Source of the DNA: Bacteroidales bacterium
GTDB taxonomy: Bacteria; Bacteroidota; Bacteroidia; Bacteroidales; UBA932
Direction of reading: 5' to 3'
Length of the DNA: 64,000 bases
Assembly (NCBI GenBank): GCA_017959005.1
Contig: JAGDBO010000008.1
Span: forward strand, 62,001 to 126,000
Below the pieces are notes generated by a model. The model was not told the origin of the DNA. It saw only the letters and a list, made by a program, of their open reading frames with translations, and did no database searches. The translations under genes were made by a program, and so were the position numbers. Positions 7,855 through 16,847 of the stretch are shown piece after piece (the first letter of the stretch is position 1; every line of letters starts with the position of its first letter).

Positions 7855-8580
7855 ATGAGAGATAAACAGGACACACTGCTGCATAAGGGAAGGAGAAATC
7901 TTTTGGTTCAGCAACTTAGGGAGAGCGGACGCTTTGAAGAGAGGGTGCTGAAGGCCATAGGAGCCATTCCCAGGCACCTTTTTGTAGAGGAGGGGCTGGA
8001 GGATTTTGCCTACAAAGATACCCCCGTTGCAATAGGCGCCTCTCAAACCATATCCCAACCCTCCACCGTTGCGCTTGAGACCCAGTTGCTTAATTTTAAG
8101 CCGGGAGCGAGGATACTGGAGATTGGGACCGGCTGCGGCTACCAGAGTGCCGTCCTCTTCTATCTCGGAGCAGAGGTTTTCTCCATTGAGAGACAGGCGG
8201 AACTCTTCCCAATGGCAATCTCCAACCTGGAGGCTGCCGGCTATCTCTTTTTGGATGAGGAGCTTACTGCCCAAACTCCAACCAACGTAAACTCCGGTAA
8301 GTTCCATCTCTACCTGGGCGATGGTTATCTGGGATTGCCCTTAGAGGCCCCGTTTGACGGTATTGTTGTAACTTGCGGGGCTCCTCATATACCTAAGAAA
8401 CTGCTGGAGCAACTTAAGGTGGGAGCCCGCCTGGTAATTCCGGTAGATGTAGAGGAGAGAGGAAAAGAGAAGAGGCAGATGCTCAAGGTTATAACCAAAG
8501 TGGCGGAGGGGCGTTTTGTGGCGGAGGATATAGGCATTGCCAGCTTTGTACCAATGCTTGAGGGTATTAACGGAAAATAG
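7855..8580 (+). CDS. pcm: Protein-L-isoaspartate O-methyltransferase
   Basis: SAM-dependent enzyme that repairs isoaspartyl residues in aged proteins. The 241-residue protein has the family's N-terminal block (IPRHLFVEEGLEDFAYKDTPVAIGASQTISQPSTVA). It also has the SAM motif LEIGTGCGYQSAVL, an acidic ribose-binding turn in VFSIERQ, and the post-II motif GIVVTCGAPHIPKKLLEQLKVGARLVIPV. The SQTISQP active-site loop is intact. Bacteroidales members of the family have the same length. It is followed after 6 nt by the MBL hydrolase and then uvrA, apparently one operon. Confidence 0.95.
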   Translation: MRDKQDTLLHKGRRNLLVQQLRESGRFEERVLKAIGAIPRHLFVEEGLEDFAYKDTPVAIGASQTISQPSTVALETQLLNFKPGARILEIGTGCGYQSAVLFYLGAEVFSIERQAELFPMAISNLEAAGYLFLDEELTAQTPTNVNSGKFHLYLGDGYLGLPLEAPFDGIVVTCGAPHIPKKLLEQLKVGARLVIPVDVEERGKEKRQMLKVITKVAEGRFVAEDIGIASFVPMLEGINGK

Positions 8581-8586
8581 AAGCGT

Positions 8587-9255
8587 ATGATAACATTAAA
8601 ACAGTTTTACCTCAACGAACTCAGAGAGTGTTGCTATATACTCTCAGACGAGACTAACGAGTGCGTAATTGTAGATCCGGGAATTAGCTCCAAGAGCGAG
8701 CAGGATAGAGTTGTAAAGTACATTACAACCAACTCTCTTAAACCGGTTAAACTGCTCTGTACCCACGGCCACTTTGATCACACCATGGGAAACGCATTCA
8801 TAACAGAGACTTACAACATCCCAACATACATCCATCCGGAAGATAAAGAACTGCTGACCGTAACAAAGAGAACCTGTATGATGTTCGGAATCATAGTAAA
8901 TGATCCTCCGCTCAACACCAGGGATCTTAAGGAGGGAGAGGATGTAACATTTGGAAACACATCTTTGCAAGTACTTCATACTCCGGGTCATACGCATGGA
9001 AGCGTCTGCTTCTACTCACCGGAGGATAAGCTTGTGCTTACGGGAGATACCTTGTTTGCCGGCAGTTGCGGAAGAACGGATCTTCCGGAGGGAGACAATG
9101 AGAAGATGTTTAACTCCCTGGTTAACATACTTGTAAAAAAGATTAAGCCGGATAGTGCAATCTACTCCGGACACGGACCAAACACCACAATGGTGGAGGA
9201 ACTGGCACACAACCCATATCTCAGAGCCTCAAACTGGCTGGGATTCTTACAGTAA
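8587..9255 (+). CDS. Metallo-beta-lactamase-fold hydrolase (glyoxalase II-like)
   Basis: Zinc hydrolase of 222 residues with all metal ligands visible: THGHFDHT (HxHxDH), LHTPGHTHGS (third His), LTGDTLFAGSCGRTD (bridging Asp) and IYSGHGPNT (last His). The single-domain layout and the GSCGRTDLP block fit the YcbL / glyoxalase II-like subgroup that cleaves thioesters such as S-lactoylglutathione analogues. The natural substrate cannot be set from sequence. It starts 6 nt after pcm, and its stop is one base before the uvrA ATG. Confidence 0.9.
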   Translation: MITLKQFYLNELRECCYILSDETNECVIVDPGISSKSEQDRVVKYITTNSLKPVKLLCTHGHFDHTMGNAFITETYNIPTYIHPEDKELLTVTKRTCMMFGIIVNDPPLNTRDLKEGEDVTFGNTSLQVLHTPGHTHGSVCFYSPEDKLVLTGDTLFAGSCGRTDLPEGDNEKMFNSLVNILVKKIKPDSAIYSGHGPNTTMVEELAHNPYLRASNWLGFLQ

Positions 9256-9256
9256 G

Positions 9257-12118
9257 ATGGATCAGATTGAAATCATAGGAGCAAAGGAACACAACCTCAA
9301 GGGGATAAACGTTAACATTCCAAGAGGTAAGTTTGTGGTAATCACGGGGCTGTCCGGCTGCGGAAAGTCCTCTTTGGCCTTTGACACAATCTATGCAGAG
9401 GGGCAAAGACGTTATATGGAGACTCTCTCCGCTTATGCCCGCCAATATATAGGCATTCTGGAACGTCCTGCGGTAGAGAGCATTACCGGTCTTAGCCCAA
9501 TAATTGCCATTGAGCAGAAGACAACCGGCAACAATCCCCGCTCAACAGTTGGCACCATAACGGAGATTTATGACTTCCTCCGCCTTCTCTATGCAAGAGC
9601 CTCTCACGCCTACTCGCCTGTTACCGGAAAGGAGCTTGTAAAGTACACCGGGGAGCAGATAACCAACTTAATAATCAAGGAGTTTGAAAAGGAGAAGTGT
9701 CTGCTTCTCTCTCCATTGGTTATAGGAAGAAAGGGACATTACAAAGATCTCTTTGAATCTCTCTTGAAGAAGGGATTCCACACCGTAAGAATTGACGGCA
9801 AACTGAAGGAGCTTGCAGATGTAAAACCTCTGGACCGTTACAAGGTTCACTTTATAGAACTCGTTGTAGATAAGCTGATTCCTACAAACGAAGAGTACAA
9901 GAGAATTAACTCCTCCGTCTCCACCGCCCTGGAAAAGGGCAACGGAACGGTTGCGGTAATACGCCATAACGCCCCTGAGGGTGAGCCGCTTAGATTCTTC
10001 TCCATGCACCTTATGGATGAAGATACCGGAGAATCTCTGCCTGAGCCGGCTCCGTTTACCTTCTCCTTCAACTCTCCGCAGGGGGCCTGTCCAAGGTGCA
10101 AGGGACTCGGTTACATCACCCGCATTGATATGAGCCGCATCATTCCAAACAGCTCAAAATCAATAAATGCCGGAGGCATTGTCCCTATCGGGAAGTATCA
10201 TGATAATGACACCTTCCGCATACTGGAGGCAATGGCAAAAAAGTATGACTTCTCTCTCAACGCTCAGATAAAAAATCTGCCGGAAGAGGTGATGGATATG
10301 ATTATAAACGGCACGGAGGAACTCTTTCGTGTCAACCTCTCAGACGGAACTCTTCTCTCCTCCTTCCCGGGTGTGATTTCAAAGATGAGCCAAAGTGAAG
10401 AGGATGACCTTAAGGAGAGAGAGCACAATGCTTCTGAGAATCTGAAAGAGAGATACATAGAGGAGATTGTCTGCCCTGAGTGCAACGGTACCAGACTAAA
10501 AAAAGAGGCACTCTGCTTTAAGATAGACGGGAAGAATATTGCGGAGGTTGCGGCAATGGATATTAAGGAGCTCAACCTCTGGCTTAAGCAGCTTCCAAAA
10601 AAGTTGGACAAGAGGCAGAACACTATTGCAAGAGATATACTCAAAGAGCTCAATGACAGAGTGGGATTTCTCTCCGCGGTGGGTTTGGATTACCTCTCTT
10701 TAGACAGGGCAACGGCAACGCTAAGCGGAGGAGAGAGCCAGCGCATACGCCTTGCTACTCAGATAGGTAGCAAACTGGTGGGTGTGCTCTACATACTGGA
10801 TGAACCAAGCATAGGACTCCACCAGAAGGACAACATTAAACTCATAAACTCCCTCAGAAAACTGAGAGACGAGGGGAACTCCGTAATGGTAGTTGAGCAT
10901 GATTTGGAGACTATGCTGGCCTGTGACCTGCTGATAGATCTCGGTCCCGGTGCGGGCAATAAGGGTGGTGAACTTCTCTTCTCTCTCACTCCTAAGGAAC
11001 TTATGAAGATGCCTAAGGAGAAGGTTAAAAAACTGAAGAGTTTCACTGCAGATTACATTAGGGGAATAAGGTCCATAGAGGTTCCACAGCAAAGACGCAA
11101 AGGAAGCGGTAAACACCTTATTCTCAGAGGTGCTACAGGCAACAACCTTAAGGATGTAACGCTGGATATTCCGCTCGGATGTCTGGTGGGTATCAGCGGA
11201 GTGAGCGGCAGCGGAAAATCCTCTCTTATAAACGACACCCTCACCCCTATCCTTACCTCCCACTTCTACCGTGCAATTACCCGTCCGCTTCCTTACAAAG
11301 AGATAGAGGGAGTGGAAAACATAGATAAGGTCATTGTAGTTGACCAATCTCCTATAGGCAAGACACCGCGCTCAAATCCTGCAACTTACGTAAACGTATT
11401 TGCAGAGATAAGGAAACTTTTTGAGAAGACTCCGGACGCTCAGATCAGAGGATTCAAGGCGGGACGTTTCTCCTTCAACGTTAAGGGCGGAAGATGTGAA
11501 GTATGCAAAGGTGCAGGTGTTGAAACCATTGAGATGAACTATTTGCCAAGCGTTTACGTTACCTGTAAAGAGTGCGGAGGAAAACGTTACAACGCAGAGA
11601 CGCTCCAGGTAAGATATAAGGGGAAGAGCATCAATGATGTTCTGGAGATGACCGTTTCAGAGGCTGTAGAATTCTTCCAGCCAATTCCGAGTATCTATCT
11701 AAAACTCAAGGCTATGGAAGACGTGGGGCTGGGTTATGTAAAACTGGGACAGCCATCCACAACACTCAGCGGCGGTGAGAGTCAGAGAGTTAAACTGGCA
11801 ACGGAACTTTCCAGAAAAGAGACCGGCAACTCTCTCTTCCTATTGGACGAGCCAACCACCGGCCTCCACTTTGAGGATATAAAAGTGTTGCTTGGAGTGC
11901 TGCAAAAGATTGTGGACAAGGGAAATACTGTTGTCATAATAGAGCACAATCCAGATATTTTAAAGAGTGTAGATTACCTCATTGATATGGGTCCTGAAGG
12001 GGGACAGCAGGGAGGAAAAATCATAGCAACCGGAACTCCGGAAGAGGTTGCCGCCAACCCGGACAGCGTCACCGGAGAATATCTGAAAGCGTGCTTAAAG
12101 AATAAAGAAAAAGTGTAA
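9257..12118 (+). CDS. uvrA: Excinuclease ABC subunit A
   Basis: Damage-recognition ATPase of nucleotide excision repair, 953 residues. It has two ABC modules, with Walker A sites GLSGCGKSS (near the N-terminus) and GVSGSGKSS, two LSGGESQR signatures, and Walker B sites YILDEPSIGLH and FLLDEPTTGLH. Zinc ligands are visible in ACPRCKGLG, CPECNGTR and the C-terminal CEVCKGAG...CKECGGKR module. I start at the ATG at 9257 (MDQIEIIGAKEHNL), which is the family N-terminus and lies one base after the upstream stop. A longer in-frame reading from 9155 overlaps the MBL gene and adds unrelated residues. Confidence 0.97.
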   Translation: MDQIEIIGAKEHNLKGINVNIPRGKFVVITGLSGCGKSSLAFDTIYAEGQRRYMETLSAYARQYIGILERPAVESITGLSPIIAIEQKTTGNNPRSTVGTITEIYDFLRLLYARASHAYSPVTGKELVKYTGEQITNLIIKEFEKEKCLLLSPLVIGRKGHYKDLFESLLKKGFHTVRIDGKLKELADVKPLDRYKVHFIELVVDKLIPTNEEYKRINSSVSTALEKGNGTVAVIRHNAPEGEPLRFFSMHLMDEDTGESLPEPAPFTFSFNSPQGACPRCKGLGYITRIDMSRIIPNSSKSINAGGIVPIGKYHDNDTFRILEAMAKKYDFSLNAQIKNLPEEVMDMIINGTEELFRVNLSDGTLLSSFPGVISKMSQSEEDDLKEREHNASENLKERYIEEIVCPECNGTRLKKEALCFKIDGKNIAEVAAMDIKELNLWLKQLPKKLDKRQNTIARDILKELNDRVGFLSAVGLDYLSLDRATATLSGGESQRIRLATQIGSKLVGVLYILDEPSIGLHQKDNIKLINSLRKLRDEGNSVMVVEHDLETMLACDLLIDLGPGAGNKGGELLFSLTPKELMKMPKEKVKKLKSFTADYIRGIRSIEVPQQRRKGSGKHLILRGATGNNLKDVTLDIPLGCLVGISGVSGSGKSSLINDTLTPILTSHFYRAITRPLPYKEIEGVENIDKVIVVDQSPIGKTPRSNPATYVNVFAEIRKLFEKTPDAQIRGFKAGRFSFNVKGGRCEVCKGAGVETIEMNYLPSVYVTCKECGGKRYNAETLQVRYKGKSINDVLEMTVSEAVEFFQPIPSIYLKLKAMEDVGLGYVKLGQPSTTLSGGESQRVKLATELSRKETGNSLFLLDEPTTGLHFEDIKVLLGVLQKIVDKGNTVVIIEHNPDILKSVDYLIDMGPEGGQQGGKIIATGTPEEVAANPDSVTGEYLKACLKNKEKV

Positions 12119-12123
12119 TTTTG
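12116..12123 (+). promoter_or_regulatory. -7 box inside the uvrA stop
   Basis: TAATTTTG begins with the TAA stop codon of uvrA and ends 9 nt before the next ATG. It could give the nucleoside-kinase-like gene its own nearly leaderless transcript. Confidence 0.4.
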
Positions 12124-12131
12124 AATCCGTT

Positions 12132-13829
12132 ATGGAAACAAGAAAAGTAAGAGTATACTGCATCAACAACGGGCAAAACTATGAAGTGCCTGTAGGAACC
12201 TCCCTTAAGGAGTTTTTAGGAATGATAGATTATGATTGGAAGGGAATGGATGTTTTGGCCGCATATGTCAATCATAGTCTGAAAGAGTTGGGATTTGAAC
12301 TCTATCTGGCCTCCGCCGTCTGCTTTTTAACATATGACGATGCGGATGGAAGACGCTGTTATGCCCGCTCCCTCAATATGTTATGCCAGAAGGCCTGCTA
12401 TGATCTCTTCCCGGAGAGAATACTCTACATTACCTACCATCTTCCTAACGGACAGTATGCAGAGTTCAAAAAGGCAGATAATCCTTCCGTTACGGTTCCT
12501 ACCACGGAAGAGGATCTTATAAAACTGGAAAAGAGAATGTGGGAACTGGTTAAGGAGGATCTACCTCTTATCAAGAGCAAGAAGACCAACTCCGAGGCCT
12601 GCCAAACCTTCCTCTCTCACAACCAAACCTCAAAGGCCGCTCTTGCCAAGAACGCAGGAGAATTCTTTGTAACTCTTTATTATCTGGATGGTTACGGAGA
12701 CTGCTTCTACGGTCCTATGGTCTACTCCACCAAACTGATTAATCGCTGGAGCATCTCCCGTTACAGTGAAGGATTCTGCATCAAGAATCCTGCCTCATAT
12801 AAGCCTTATCAACTGCCGGAGCAGAAATATCAGAAGAAACTCTCTGATATCTTTGAGGAGAATCGCAACTGGTGCCAGATTGTTGGCGCTAAAGATGTTG
12901 CAACCGTTAATGATATAATCAACCTTGGCTACGGAAAGATGGCAATCTATGTTTCCGAGGCTCTCCATGAGAGGAAGTTTGCAACCATTGCAGATATGAT
13001 TAACGAGAGAAGGGATAAGGTTCGTCTGGTTCTGATTGCAGGCCCATCTTCCAGCGGCAAGACCACAACCTCCAAGAGGATTGCCCTGCAGATGAAGGTT
13101 TTAGGACTCAATCCGGTTATTGTAGGAATGGACGATTACTTTGTAGACCGCCAGCTTACTCCAAAGGATGAGAACGGAGAGTATGACTTCGAGTCTGTTT
13201 ACGCACTCAACCTTGATCTCCTTAATGACCACTTAACCAGGCTCTTCAACGGAGAGGAGGTTACACTCCCTAAGTTTGACTTTACTGAAGGAAAGAGTAC
13301 TCTTACCGGAAATAAAATTCGTATGCAGAAGGGAGACGTTCTTGTAATGGAGGGAATACACGCCCTTAACCCTGTGCTTACAAGCAAGATAGATGATTCT
13401 CTCAAGTTCAAGGTTTACGCCTCTGCGCTCACAACTCTCCCAATAGATGAGAACAACTACATCTCCACAACAGACTGCCGCAAACTCCGCAGAATGGTCA
13501 GAGACTTCAAGTTCAGAAACTACAGTGCAGAGGAGACAATCACCAGATGGCCGTCCGTTACGGCGGGAGAGCGTAAAAACATCTTCCCGTTCCAGGAGAA
13601 TGCAGATGTAATGTTCAACTCCTCACTGCTTTACGAGCTTCCAATGTTGAAGTTTTTTGCAGAGCCGCTGCTTAGAAGAATCTCCCCAATGAGCCACGCC
13701 TACATTGAGGCCTCAAGACTTCTGAACTTTTTGAGCAGAATCTCCGCACTCAACCCGGAGGAGATTCATACCATCCCTCCTACTTCCATAATGAGAGAGT
13801 TTATAGGGGGCAGCGTATTTACCTACTAG
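12132..13829 (+). CDS. Nucleoside/uridine kinase-like protein with N-terminal TGS domain
   Basis: A 565-residue fusion. The N-terminus (about 1-65, RVYCINNGQNYEVPVGTSLKEFLG) looks like a TGS domain. The following region (about 65-230) resembles the threonyl-tRNA synthetase second additional domain. The C-terminal half is a P-loop kinase with GPSSSGKTTTSKRI, DDYFVDR, DFESVYALNLD and VLVMEGIHALNP, typical of uridine kinase/phosphoribulokinase. This architecture is a known conserved Bacteroidota and Firmicutes family whose true substrate is not established; uridine kinase activity is inference. Its last 4 nt overlap the convergent response regulator gene. Confidence 0.85.
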   Translation: METRKVRVYCINNGQNYEVPVGTSLKEFLGMIDYDWKGMDVLAAYVNHSLKELGFELYLASAVCFLTYDDADGRRCYARSLNMLCQKACYDLFPERILYITYHLPNGQYAEFKKADNPSVTVPTTEEDLIKLEKRMWELVKEDLPLIKSKKTNSEACQTFLSHNQTSKAALAKNAGEFFVTLYYLDGYGDCFYGPMVYSTKLINRWSISRYSEGFCIKNPASYKPYQLPEQKYQKKLSDIFEENRNWCQIVGAKDVATVNDIINLGYGKMAIYVSEALHERKFATIADMINERRDKVRLVLIAGPSSSGKTTTSKRIALQMKVLGLNPVIVGMDDYFVDRQLTPKDENGEYDFESVYALNLDLLNDHLTRLFNGEEVTLPKFDFTEGKSTLTGNKIRMQKGDVLVMEGIHALNPVLTSKIDDSLKFKVYASALTTLPIDENNYISTTDCRKLRRMVRDFKFRNYSAEETITRWPSVTAGERKNIFPFQENADVMFNSSLLYELPMLKFFAEPLLRRISPMSHAYIEASRLLNFLSRISALNPEEIHTIPPTSIMREFIGGSVFTY

Positions 13830-14476
13830 GTACGTAGAATTATACCTGTCTTCTTGATTATTTCAATTGATACGGAAGGGTCTGCCTTAAGCAGGCCCCT
13901 CAGTTTATCTATCTGAACGTCCAGATTGTGAGAGATGCTCTCGTTATCGTAGTCTCCCCAGATGGTTCCCTGTATCTTCTTACGTTCCACGCACTTACCC
14001 ATTTCCTGGCAGAGCATCAGAAGCACCTTGGCACCGGTTGGAGTAACCTTGAAATTCTCCCCTCCCAAAGTAAGAGTACGTGAGGCAGGATCAAAGGTAA
14101 ACTTGCCAATGGTAAAAGTCTCTTTGTTCTTCTGAAGCAGTGAACGGATATTAATATCCAACTCCTGAGTATTGAAGGGTTTCTTAAGATACATATTTGC
14201 TCCGCTCTGCTTCAAAAACTCCAACTTGCCGGTAAGAACAATAATAGGAATCTCATTGTTTGAGGAGCGTATCTTCTCAATCATAGTGTTGCCGTCCATC
14301 CCCTCTCCCATCTCAAGATCCGTAACTATAACGTCAGGACGGAAGACGGTAAGAGCCTTAAGCCCCTTTGCGCCATCCTCCGCAGTCTCCACAACATAAT
14401 CTCCCTGCTTTTCCAACTTCCTCTTAATTAGGAAACTGAGATTGGTGTCATCTTCTACTATAAGCAACCGTATCAT
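13826..14476 (-). CDS. OmpR-family response regulator (RprY-like)
   Basis: DNA-binding response regulator of 216 residues. The receiver domain (1-120) has the acidic pocket at Glu8-Asp9-Asp10, the phospho-acceptor Asp53 in VIVTDLEMG, Thr in IIVLTGK and the invariant Lys in YLKKPF. The C-terminal winged helix (about 125-216) has an OmpR-type recognition region (ISHNLDVQIDKLRGLL). The histidine kinase gene ends 5 nt upstream of it in the same operon, so it is very likely its partner. Architecture and pairing resemble the RprX/RprY system of Bacteroides fragilis, but orthology is inference. Confidence 0.93.
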   Translation of the reverse strand: MIRLLIVEDDTNLSFLIKRKLEKQGDYVVETAEDGAKGLKALTVFRPDVIVTDLEMGEGMDGNTMIEKIRSSNNEIPIIVLTGKLEFLKQSGANMYLKKPFNTQELDINIRSLLQKNKETFTIGKFTFDPASRTLTLGGENFKVTPTGAKVLLMLCQEMGKCVERKKIQGTIWGDYDNESISHNLDVQIDKLRGLLKADPSVSIEIIKKTGIILRT

Positions 14477-14481
14477 AACTT

Positions 14482-15810
14482 CTATTCAACAATTTCATAA
14501 TTCTCCACGGATGGAAATCCCAGCACAACCTCAGTGAATTCTCCCACCTTGCTCTCAATCTTAACGTAGCCGTCAAAGAACTTCATCAGCTGATAGACAT
14601 AGTGAAGTCCTATGCCGTGGCCGCTGATTCCCACCGTGTTCTCTCCCCTCTCAAACTTCTTGAAGAGACGCTTCTTTTCACTCTTGTAGAACCCCTTTCC
14701 GTTATCCAGCACACGTATCTCCTTAAAACGGCGTACATCGCTCACGGACAGCTTAATATCCACGCTGCTGCCGGAGTATTTTATTGAGTTGTCTATCAGA
14801 TTGTCCATTATCTCCGTAAGGTATAGACGGTCTGCTATCATCCAATCTCCCTCTCTGCACTCCACCTTAATATTTACCTTTTTTGAAGCTGAAGAGTATA
14901 GAGACTCATATTTATCTTTTATTCCTGATAGGAACTCATCTAACACTATCTTCTCATAAACGAACTTCAACTTCTTGTTTTCAACCTTTGCAACGTTTAT
15001 AACCTTCTCACATATTGTATTCAGATGGCGGCACTCTTCATCCAGAATCTTCAGCTGCTGAGCGGTTTCAGCATCTGAAGCAATCTTCTCGTTCTCCTTA
15101 AAATCTTCCGCTATGATCATAATTGAGGAGAGCGGAGTCTTCATATCGTGAATCATAGCGTATGTATGATCCTTACGCAAATTGTTTATAAAGTTTGCCT
15201 TGCTCAAAAGACGGGCAAACCTGTAGAGACACCAGATTACAAACAAAACTATGATGAAGGAGAATATCATCATCAGTTTCATCTTGGAAAATATTGCAAC
15301 GTAGGGGTTATTCACAACTGCAACCAACCCCTTTGTAAGATCTTGGGTTACTGGAACTACGTGAGTCTCCAAAGATGAGAATGAGAGTTGCTCTCCGGTA
15401 GGTTCTTTAATGAAATCATCCGCCACTTTATAGAGCGTGGTGTCATTCTCCCTCTCTTCAATCTTAAAGTTGAGACTTCCCAACTCCTTCTCCTTCAGGT
15501 TACCGTTGAAGATGGAGGAGAGAGTATCCATATCTATTGAAGAGCCGCTGAGCTGAAGTATGGAACTTACGCTGAGAAGAACATCCTGGTTAATGCGGGA
15601 ACTGCTCCCGCCAAGAGTAATGTCCTTTCTTGCGGCAATATTGTGAAAGCGTATCATAGCCTCCTCTTCCACAGCACTTTGGAAGCACTCGTCCACCGTG
15701 GTGTAGAGGTTCTTCTCCAATGATTTATATACATTGGAAAGGAGAAAATATTGCAGAGGCAGAAGCGCCAGAACTGCAATAACGGCCACTATCTTAAAAT
15801 ATCTGTTCAT
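14482..15810 (-). CDS. Sensor histidine kinase (RprX-like)
   Basis: Inner-membrane kinase of 442 residues. It has transmembrane helices near residues 5-28 (IVAVIAVLALLPLQYFLLS) and 175-197 (MMIFSFIIVLFVIWCLY), enclosing a periplasmic sensor region of about 145 residues. The cytoplasmic part has an H-box HDMKTPLSS with the phospho-accepting His, an N-box DNLIDNSIKYS, a G1 box DNGKGF and a G2 box GHGIGLHYV. No HAMP domain is obvious. It lies 1 nt after the adenosine kinase gene and 5 nt before the response regulator, so all three should be transcribed together from the TACCTTTG promoter upstream of the adenosine kinase. Confidence 0.93.
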   Translation of the reverse strand: MNRYFKIVAVIAVLALLPLQYFLLSNVYKSLEKNLYTTVDECFQSAVEEEAMIRFHNIAARKDITLGGSSSRINQDVLLSVSSILQLSGSSIDMDTLSSIFNGNLKEKELGSLNFKIEERENDTTLYKVADDFIKEPTGEQLSFSSLETHVVPVTQDLTKGLVAVVNNPYVAIFSKMKLMMIFSFIIVLFVIWCLYRFARLLSKANFINNLRKDHTYAMIHDMKTPLSSIMIIAEDFKENEKIASDAETAQQLKILDEECRHLNTICEKVINVAKVENKKLKFVYEKIVLDEFLSGIKDKYESLYSSASKKVNIKVECREGDWMIADRLYLTEIMDNLIDNSIKYSGSSVDIKLSVSDVRRFKEIRVLDNGKGFYKSEKKRLFKKFERGENTVGISGHGIGLHYVYQLMKFFDGYVKIESKVGEFTEVVLGFPSVENYEIVE

Positions 15811-15811
15811 C

Positions 15812-16792
15812 TCAAATCAACTGAGCAATCTCTCTCTTAGCCTCTGCCCAACGCTCATCGTCCAACTTAGGACCAACCACCTCTATAACCTTGGAAGAGA
15901 GAATGGTTCCTATCTTTCCGCACACCTCAAGCGGCAGACCCAATGAGTAACCGTAGAGGAAGCCTGAGGCGTAAATATCTCCCGCACCGGTGGTATCCAC
16001 CTTGTTGGCCTTCATAGGCTCAACTGTGTAAACATTATCTCCGCTTCTTACAATGGAGCCCTTTCCTCCAAGTTTTACAACCGCCACCTTGCAGATCTTG
16101 GCAATCTCCTCAGCCGCAGCATACTCCGTCTTGCCGGTAAAGGCCTGAGCCTCAGACTCGTTAGCAAAGAGCACATCTACATACTTCTCCGCAATCTCCT
16201 TTAAGAACGCCCTGTTCTCCTCCACCACATTGTAACTTGCCATATCTATGGAGACCTCCTTTCCAAAGGAGTGGGCCAACTGAGCAATCTTTCTTACAAG
16301 GTCCTGATTCTGCACAAGATAGCCCTCTATGTGTACTATATCATACTCCTTAAAAATCTCCTCGTCCAAATCCTCCGCACAGAGTTCCAGGGTTGCTCCC
16401 ATATAGTCTGCAAAGGTGCGCTCGCTGTTGGGAGGAGTAATGAGTACCATCGCCCTTCCGCTAGGGGCCTTTCCCATAAGCAGATGCGGCTTAACGCCCA
16501 TCTTCTCCATTCCCTCCTTGTAAAGACGTCCTATGGAATCGTCTCCCACTTTTCCTATAAACCCGCTCGGCATTCCAAGTATTGCGGTTCCGGATATGGT
16601 ATTAGCGGCACTTCCTCCAGGAACATACTGCAAATCATACTCTTGCAGGCGGGAAAGTATCTTCTCACCCTCCTCTTTTTCTACCCACTGCATACTCCCT
16701 ATCGGGAGGTTAAACTCCCTCAAAAGTGAATCGTTCGGCAGCACTGCCAAAATATCCGTAAGTGCGTTTCCAACTGTTAAAACAGATTTCAT
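15812..16792 (-). CDS. PfkB-family sugar/adenosine kinase
   Basis: Ribokinase-fold enzyme of 326 residues that probably phosphorylates adenosine for purine salvage. The N-terminal PfkB signature (PGGSAANTISGTAIL) and the C-terminal signature DTTGAGDIYASGFLYG, with the catalytic Asp and anion hole, are intact. Close Bacteroidota relatives are usually called adenosine kinase, and the YVPGGSAANT block fits that group, but ribose or fructose substrates cannot be excluded. It is the first gene of a three-gene operon with a histidine kinase and a response regulator, which is a curious link between purine salvage and signalling. Confidence 0.87.
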   Translation of the reverse strand: MKSVLTVGNALTDILAVLPNDSLLREFNLPIGSMQWVEKEEGEKILSRLQEYDLQYVPGGSAANTISGTAILGMPSGFIGKVGDDSIGRLYKEGMEKMGVKPHLLMGKAPSGRAMVLITPPNSERTFADYMGATLELCAEDLDEEIFKEYDIVHIEGYLVQNQDLVRKIAQLAHSFGKEVSIDMASYNVVEENRAFLKEIAEKYVDVLFANESEAQAFTGKTEYAAAEEIAKICKVAVVKLGGKGSIVRSGDNVYTVEPMKANKVDTTGAGDIYASGFLYGYSLGLPLEVCGKIGTILSSKVIEVVGPKLDDERWAEAKREIAQLI

Positions 16793-16813
16793 CTCATTTT
16801 TTTCTGGTCTTTA

Positions 16814-16821
16814 CAAAGGTA
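16814..16821 (-). promoter_or_regulatory. -7 box for the adenosine kinase / two-component operon
   Basis: Reverse strand TACCTTTG, 21 nt upstream of the ATG at 16792. It is back-to-back with the box for the divergent membrane protein. Confidence 0.5.
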
Positions 16822-16835
16822 TCACAATTTTTGCA

Positions 16836-16843
16836 TAAATTTG
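16836..16843 (+). promoter_or_regulatory. -7 box for the YbhN-like membrane protein
   Basis: TAAATTTG ends 4 nt before the ATG at 16848, so transcription would start at or next to the start codon. Confidence 0.45.
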
Positions 16844-16847
16844 TTAT

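Noticed and set aside
9155..9256. Extended start for UvrA
   Set aside because: It overlaps the MBL hydrolase gene by 101 nt and adds residues absent from the family; the ATG at 9257 is right.
10721..11347. Reverse open frame of 208 codons opposite uvrA
   Set aside because: Antisense to the second half of UvrA, no family features, no promoter box.
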